Assembly: GCA_030602715.1 (NCBI GenBank) | Contig: JAUVZD010000003.1 | Coordinates: 1 to 64,000 of the forward strand | Origin: Candidatus Coatesiibacteriota bacterium | GTDB lineage: Bacteria > RBG-13-66-14 > B26-G2 > JAUVZD01 | Direction: 5' to 3' | DNA length: 64,000 nucleotides | Shown here: one piece after another, positions 60,879 through 64,000 of the stretch | Numbering within the stretch: position 1 is the stretch's first letter | How the letters are laid out: each line of letters starts with the position of its first letter | Position numbers and translations under genes: made by a program | Notes under the pieces: generated by a model | Seen by the model: the letters and a program-made list of their open reading frames with translations, nothing else | Told to the model about the DNA's origin: nothing | Databases searched by the model: none

Positions 60879-62184
60879 CCTGTGGATACTTTAAATGGGA
60901 GTGGTGAAGGTTTGGGTGATTTCTTCTTTTTTGTAGTAGGGACAGTATGATACTGATGGCCAGTGCGGCTAAGACAATGATTAAGGGTTCCATAGGCAGG
61001 CGAAAGCGAGCGCTTGAGTAGTAGATGAGATTGGAGACGATGGTGGGAAGGATGACCGCCAAAATGAGTAGATATTTTCGCGGTCCACGAAGTGTCCACA
61101 ACAGCAAACCCCAGAGGGCAAGGAGCATAATTGGGGCAAAGGAGAGGAGATAAACAAGCTGAAACAGTATGGGGGAGTTTTCCAACCAGGGGTCGAATAG
61201 ATGAACTATTTTTTTCCATAGCAGGCGGGGAATGAGGTGGGGGTGTTCGCTTAGATAGTTGAAAGTAGCCTGTCTTAAAATTTTGTCGGCAATCCATGGA
61301 GGAGAATTTTTTAGCTCGGCCTTCTGCTCATCGGAGACCATTTCCTCTGGAAAATTGTAGTCATATTGCTTATAAGAATTATCCTTTTCTAGGACCTTGG
61401 GGTTATTGCAAATGGCAAAGAAGGTTCCTGAGACGGTGATTATGGGAATAAAGCGACCGGTGCGATGATGGTTGTACAGAGTCCAGGGGATAAGGCAGGC
61501 GGTGGCAACTATCGCTATTACGAGATAATAAAAAATGGATTGTTTAATACCCTTGCCAGCGAGGAGTAGGGAAATAGGTAGGAATAGGAATGCAGAAAGC
61601 ATCATGGGGCGGGTGAGTATTGCCAGGGCAAGGATGAGCCCTGCGGATATTGAATAGACCAAGGCTCGCTTTCGCTCGGAATTAAAAAGGGCTAATAAAA
61701 GGAGGATGAGGAGTAGGCAGAGCGGAACGACGAGATTCTCGGATAGTATAAATGAGCTGAATGCGATTAAGAGGGGGTATATGGCACAGATTCCCGCAGA
61801 GATTAGACCCACCAAGGTGCCAAAACACCGCCTGCCAAGAAGGTAGGTTAAAAAGACGGTCACTACCCCCAGGGCGGTATTTATAAATTGCCCGGTTTCA
61901 ACATAGGGGGCTAAGGCGTAAAATGGGGTGAGAAGGAGGACATATCCCGGGGCGCGGTGGTAGATAGGGTTTCCCAGAACCTCGTAACCACCGCCTTCTT
62001 CCAGGGAGAGGGCGAGATGGTGGTAGTGAAAGGCGTCGCTTTCCGGTGGGGCGCCCAGCCCGATATGCATTACCCAGGATAGGCGAACGAGAGCAGAAGC
62101 TATCAAGATGGCGATGAGCACCGTCCACAGGATGGTCGGTGGGGGTTGGGGAAGAGGGCTCCTCTTTAGGTTGAATCCAGCCAT
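60871..62184 (-). CDS. GT39-like membrane glycosyltransferase, paralog 2
   Basis: Also 437 residues, with the same membrane plan and more than half of residues identical by eye to paralog 1, for example LIAILIASALVRLSWVMHIGLGAPPESDAFHYHHLALSLEEGGGYEVLGNPIYHRAPGYVLLLTPFYAL. The ATG at 62184 lies 11 nt behind the relA/spoT stop on the minus strand, so the three genes may be one transcript. The sugar and acceptor are unknown. Confidence 0.85.
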   Translation of the reverse strand: MAGFNLKRSPLPQPPPTILWTVLIAILIASALVRLSWVMHIGLGAPPESDAFHYHHLALSLEEGGGYEVLGNPIYHRAPGYVLLLTPFYALAPYVETGQFINTALGVVTVFLTYLLGRRCFGTLVGLISAGICAIYPLLIAFSSFILSENLVVPLCLLLILLLLALFNSERKRALVYSISAGLILALAILTRPMMLSAFLFLPISLLLAGKGIKQSIFYYLVIAIVATACLIPWTLYNHHRTGRFIPIITVSGTFFAICNNPKVLEKDNSYKQYDYNFPEEMVSDEQKAELKNSPPWIADKILRQATFNYLSEHPHLIPRLLWKKIVHLFDPWLENSPILFQLVYLLSFAPIMLLALWGLLLWTLRGPRKYLLILAVILPTIVSNLIYYSSARFRLPMEPLIIVLAALAISIILSLLQKRRNHPNLHHSHLKYPQDG

Positions 62185-62194
62185 AATCTGAAAA

Positions 62195-64000
62195 TCAGCT
62201 TAAGCGGGTCCTTTCCACCTGTGGGACTTCCTCTATCTTGGTAAGCATTGCTCGGGTGTCGAAGTCCGGGGCGAAAGAGAGCACGAATTTGAAGCGGGAC
62301 TTGGACTTTCCCTCAAGCACAAAAGCCTCCGCCTTTACTATATCCACGCCGAAGGAGGCGATGGTTGCGGAAAGTTCGGCAAGCAACCCTCGCCAATCCA
62401 GAGCCTCCACCGTAAGCCGAGCCATCTTCCGAGTTACGGTAATATCTCCCACCCAGCGGGCTTTGAGTCGGCGCTCCTTCGGCGCCCGGAGGATATTGGG
62501 ACAGCTTGTGCTGTGGACGGAGACACCTCGGCTCTTGGTGGTGAAGCCGACGATAGCCTGCGGAGGAGAAGGAAGACAACAGCCGGCTATCCGATAGTCA
62601 AAATCGCCGCTTCCCTCAATCTCCACCCGGCATATCTCTGTTGTGGGAACGATGGTGGGCGGGGGTGCAACTTTGCTCTTCAGCAGTCTGTCCAGGAAAC
62701 CCACCGCATTGATGCGTCCGTCCCCAATTGCGACCAGGAAACTGTCCTCATCGGTAAATCCGTATTGCTTTATGAGCTTTTTATAATTATCCTCCTTGTG
62801 CAGAGCGGAGAGCTTCTTGCGCCGTCGGCGGGCTTCCTCATCCAGTTGCCTCTGACCGTCACTGTGGTAGGTCTCCTGCTGGGTCTCTCGTAAATGTTGA
62901 CGGATTCTGGAGCGAGCCCTTGAAGTTACCACAATATCCAGCCAGTCCCGGCTGGGAGCGGCGTTGGGGTTGGTCAAAATCTCCACCACATCCCCGGTTC
63001 GCAACCTGTAATTGAAGGGCACTATCCGTCCGTTTACCTTAGCCCCAACCGCCCGTCTGCCCACCTCGGTGTGGACGGCGAAGGCAAAATCCAGGGGGGT
63101 GGCGCCTAAGGGAAATTCCTTGACCTGTCCTTTCGGGGTGAAGACGAAGACCTCCTCCTCAAAGAGCCCCCTGCGCAGGGCGTCCATTATCTGTCCCGGC
63201 TCCACCAGATCGGTCTGCCATTCCAGAACTCTGTCCAGAAATGCCAGGGAGGTATCGTCGTGCAGTCCCGGCTTGGTCCTCTCTTTATAGCGCCAGTGGG
63301 CGGCAACCCCCACCTCGGCCCGGCGGTGCATCTCCTTGGTGCGTATCTGAAATTCAAAGAGCTGGCCTGCCTTGTCCACCACCACGGTGTGGATGGACTT
63401 GTAGCCGTTGGTCTTGGGCAGGGCAATGTAGTCCTTGAAGCGCCCGGGTATAGGGGTGAAGGCGGTGTGGATTAAGCCCAAGACGGTGTAACACTGTCTA
63501 ATTGAGCCCAGAACGATGCGGATGCCGTGCAGGTCGGTTACCTCCTCAAAGGACCTGCCCTCCTGCATCTTACGCCAGATGCTGAAGAAGTGTTTGGGGC
63601 GACCGGCAATCTTCGCCTTGATGTTGGCTTTGGTAGATACTCCCTCAACCGATGCAATAGCGGAGGCGATTATATCCTCCCTTTCGGCGAGCTTTTTTGC
63701 CACCCGCCTTTCAATGTCGGCATAAGCCTCCGGCTCCAGATAGCGAAAGCAGAGGTCCTCCATCTCCCAGCGGATACTGCCGATGCCCATTCGGTTCGCC
63801 AGTGGGGCGAATATGTCCATACTCTCTTGGGCGATGCGTCTCTGGTCCTCTTGGTTTTTGTGATGGAGGGTGCGTAGATTGTGCAAGCGGTCTGCCAGCT
63901 TGATGAGCACCACGCGCACGTCCTTAGCCATAGCCAGCAACATCCGCCGTAGATTGTGAGCCTCGGCAAGAGCCGGGTCCGGGGAGAACTTGGACAGCTT
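62195..64000 (-). CDS. RelA/SpoT bifunctional (p)ppGpp enzyme, C-terminal 601 residues
   Basis: The gene enters from the right edge of the window. The visible part starts in the HD hydrolase domain (MLLAMAKDVRVVLIKLADRLHNLRTLHHKN). The synthetase domain follows with TDLHGIRIVLGSIRQCYTVLGLIHTAFTPIPGRFKDYIALPKTNGYKSIHTVV and FEFQIRTKEMHRRAEVGVAAHW. The TGS domain has VFTPKGQVKEFPLGATPLDFAFAVHTEVGRR, and an ACT domain closes the protein. The synthetase residues look intact. The N-terminal start lies outside the window. Confidence 0.95.
   Translation of the reverse strand, partial: KLSKFSPDPALAEAHNLRRMLLAMAKDVRVVLIKLADRLHNLRTLHHKNQEDQRRIAQESMDIFAPLANRMGIGSIRWEMEDLCFRYLEPEAYADIERRVAKKLAEREDIIASAIASVEGVSTKANIKAKIAGRPKHFFSIWRKMQEGRSFEEVTDLHGIRIVLGSIRQCYTVLGLIHTAFTPIPGRFKDYIALPKTNGYKSIHTVVVDKAGQLFEFQIRTKEMHRRAEVGVAAHWRYKERTKPGLHDDTSLAFLDRVLEWQTDLVEPGQIMDALRRGLFEEEVFVFTPKGQVKEFPLGATPLDFAFAVHTEVGRRAVGAKVNGRIVPFNYRLRTGDVVEILTNPNAAPSRDWLDIVVTSRARSRIRQHLRETQQETYHSDGQRQLDEEARRRRKKLSALHKEDNYKKLIKQYGFTDEDSFLVAIGDGRINAVGFLDRLLKSKVAPPPTIVPTTEICRVEIEGSGDFDYRIAGCCLPSPPQAIVGFTTKSRGVSVHSTSCPNILRAPKERRLKARWVGDITVTRKMARLTVEALDWRGLLAELSATIASFGVDIVKAEAFVLEGKSKSRFKFVLSFAPDFDTRAMLTKIEEVPQVERTRLS

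Overview
The window is one continuous stretch of about 56% GC bacterial chromosome (judged by eye) and opens inside the 3' end of an EF-Tu gene. From about 0.1 to 18.2 kb it carries a complete, canonically ordered S10-spc-alpha ribosomal protein supercluster: tuf, rpsJ, rplC, rplD, rplW, rplB, rpsS, rplV, rpsC, rplP, rpmC, rpsQ, rplN, rplX, rplE, rpsZ, rpsH, rplF, rplR, rpsE, rpmD, rplO, secY, adk, map, infA, rpmJ, rpsM, rpsK, rpsD, rpoA, rplQ. Two tRNA-Ser genes follow. The host is diderm: it has PorV-like and other outer-membrane barrels and an RlpA lipoprotein. A gingipain-fold (C25) secreted protein with a FlgD-like C-terminal domain points to an uncultured lineage near the Fibrobacteres-Chlorobi-Bacteroidetes group (WOR-3 or Zixibacteria-like). 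This placement is inference; no rRNA gene is present. Several ribosomal proteins (L22, S3, L29, S5, L17) carry long Lys/Glu/Ala-rich C-terminal tails.

From 18 to 32 kb lie housekeeping and envelope genes: a small membrane protein, ruvX, a WYL regulator with an rlpA lipoprotein, a C25 peptidase plus PorV-like pair on the minus strand, a glycosyltransferase, rho, a GNAT-like protein, hemW and a DUF454 membrane protein. From about 32.24 to 36.38 kb there is a sharply AT-rich island with a likely type II restriction-modification system: a beta-class N6-adenine methyltransferase, a D12-class methyltransferase and a 665-residue PD-(D/E)XK protein. It is bordered by a duplicated DUF454 3' end on the left and by a tRNA 5'-half remnant plus a run of 14 C on the right.

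From 36.4 to 50.2 kb come a tRNA-A37 methyltransferase-like gene, a GDT1-family cation transporter, a prepilin-peptidase-like protein without the catalytic aspartates, a TPR plus two roadblock-type genes, efp-accB, an M48 membrane protease, two tandem secreted propeller-like paralogs with a 54-residue secreted ORF between them, and mfd. From 50.8 to 64 kb come two barrel proteins, a holB-ricT-tatD/radical-SAM-yprB cluster, gyrA, two tandem GT39-like membrane glycosyltransferases and the C-terminal two thirds of a RelA/SpoT protein that runs off the window.

The most interesting signal is in the non-coding stretch behind mfd (50231-50815). Two diverged copies of a small-RNA-like unit lie on the minus strand. 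Each has a sigma70-type promoter with a 17-nt spacer and the same 9-bp box 5 nt upstream of the -35. Each is followed by two mutually exclusive hairpins that covary between the copies, then a single-stranded segment resembling the anti-Shine-Dalgarno end of 16S rRNA. One copy ends in a strong Rho-independent terminator. I do not recognise this RNA family.
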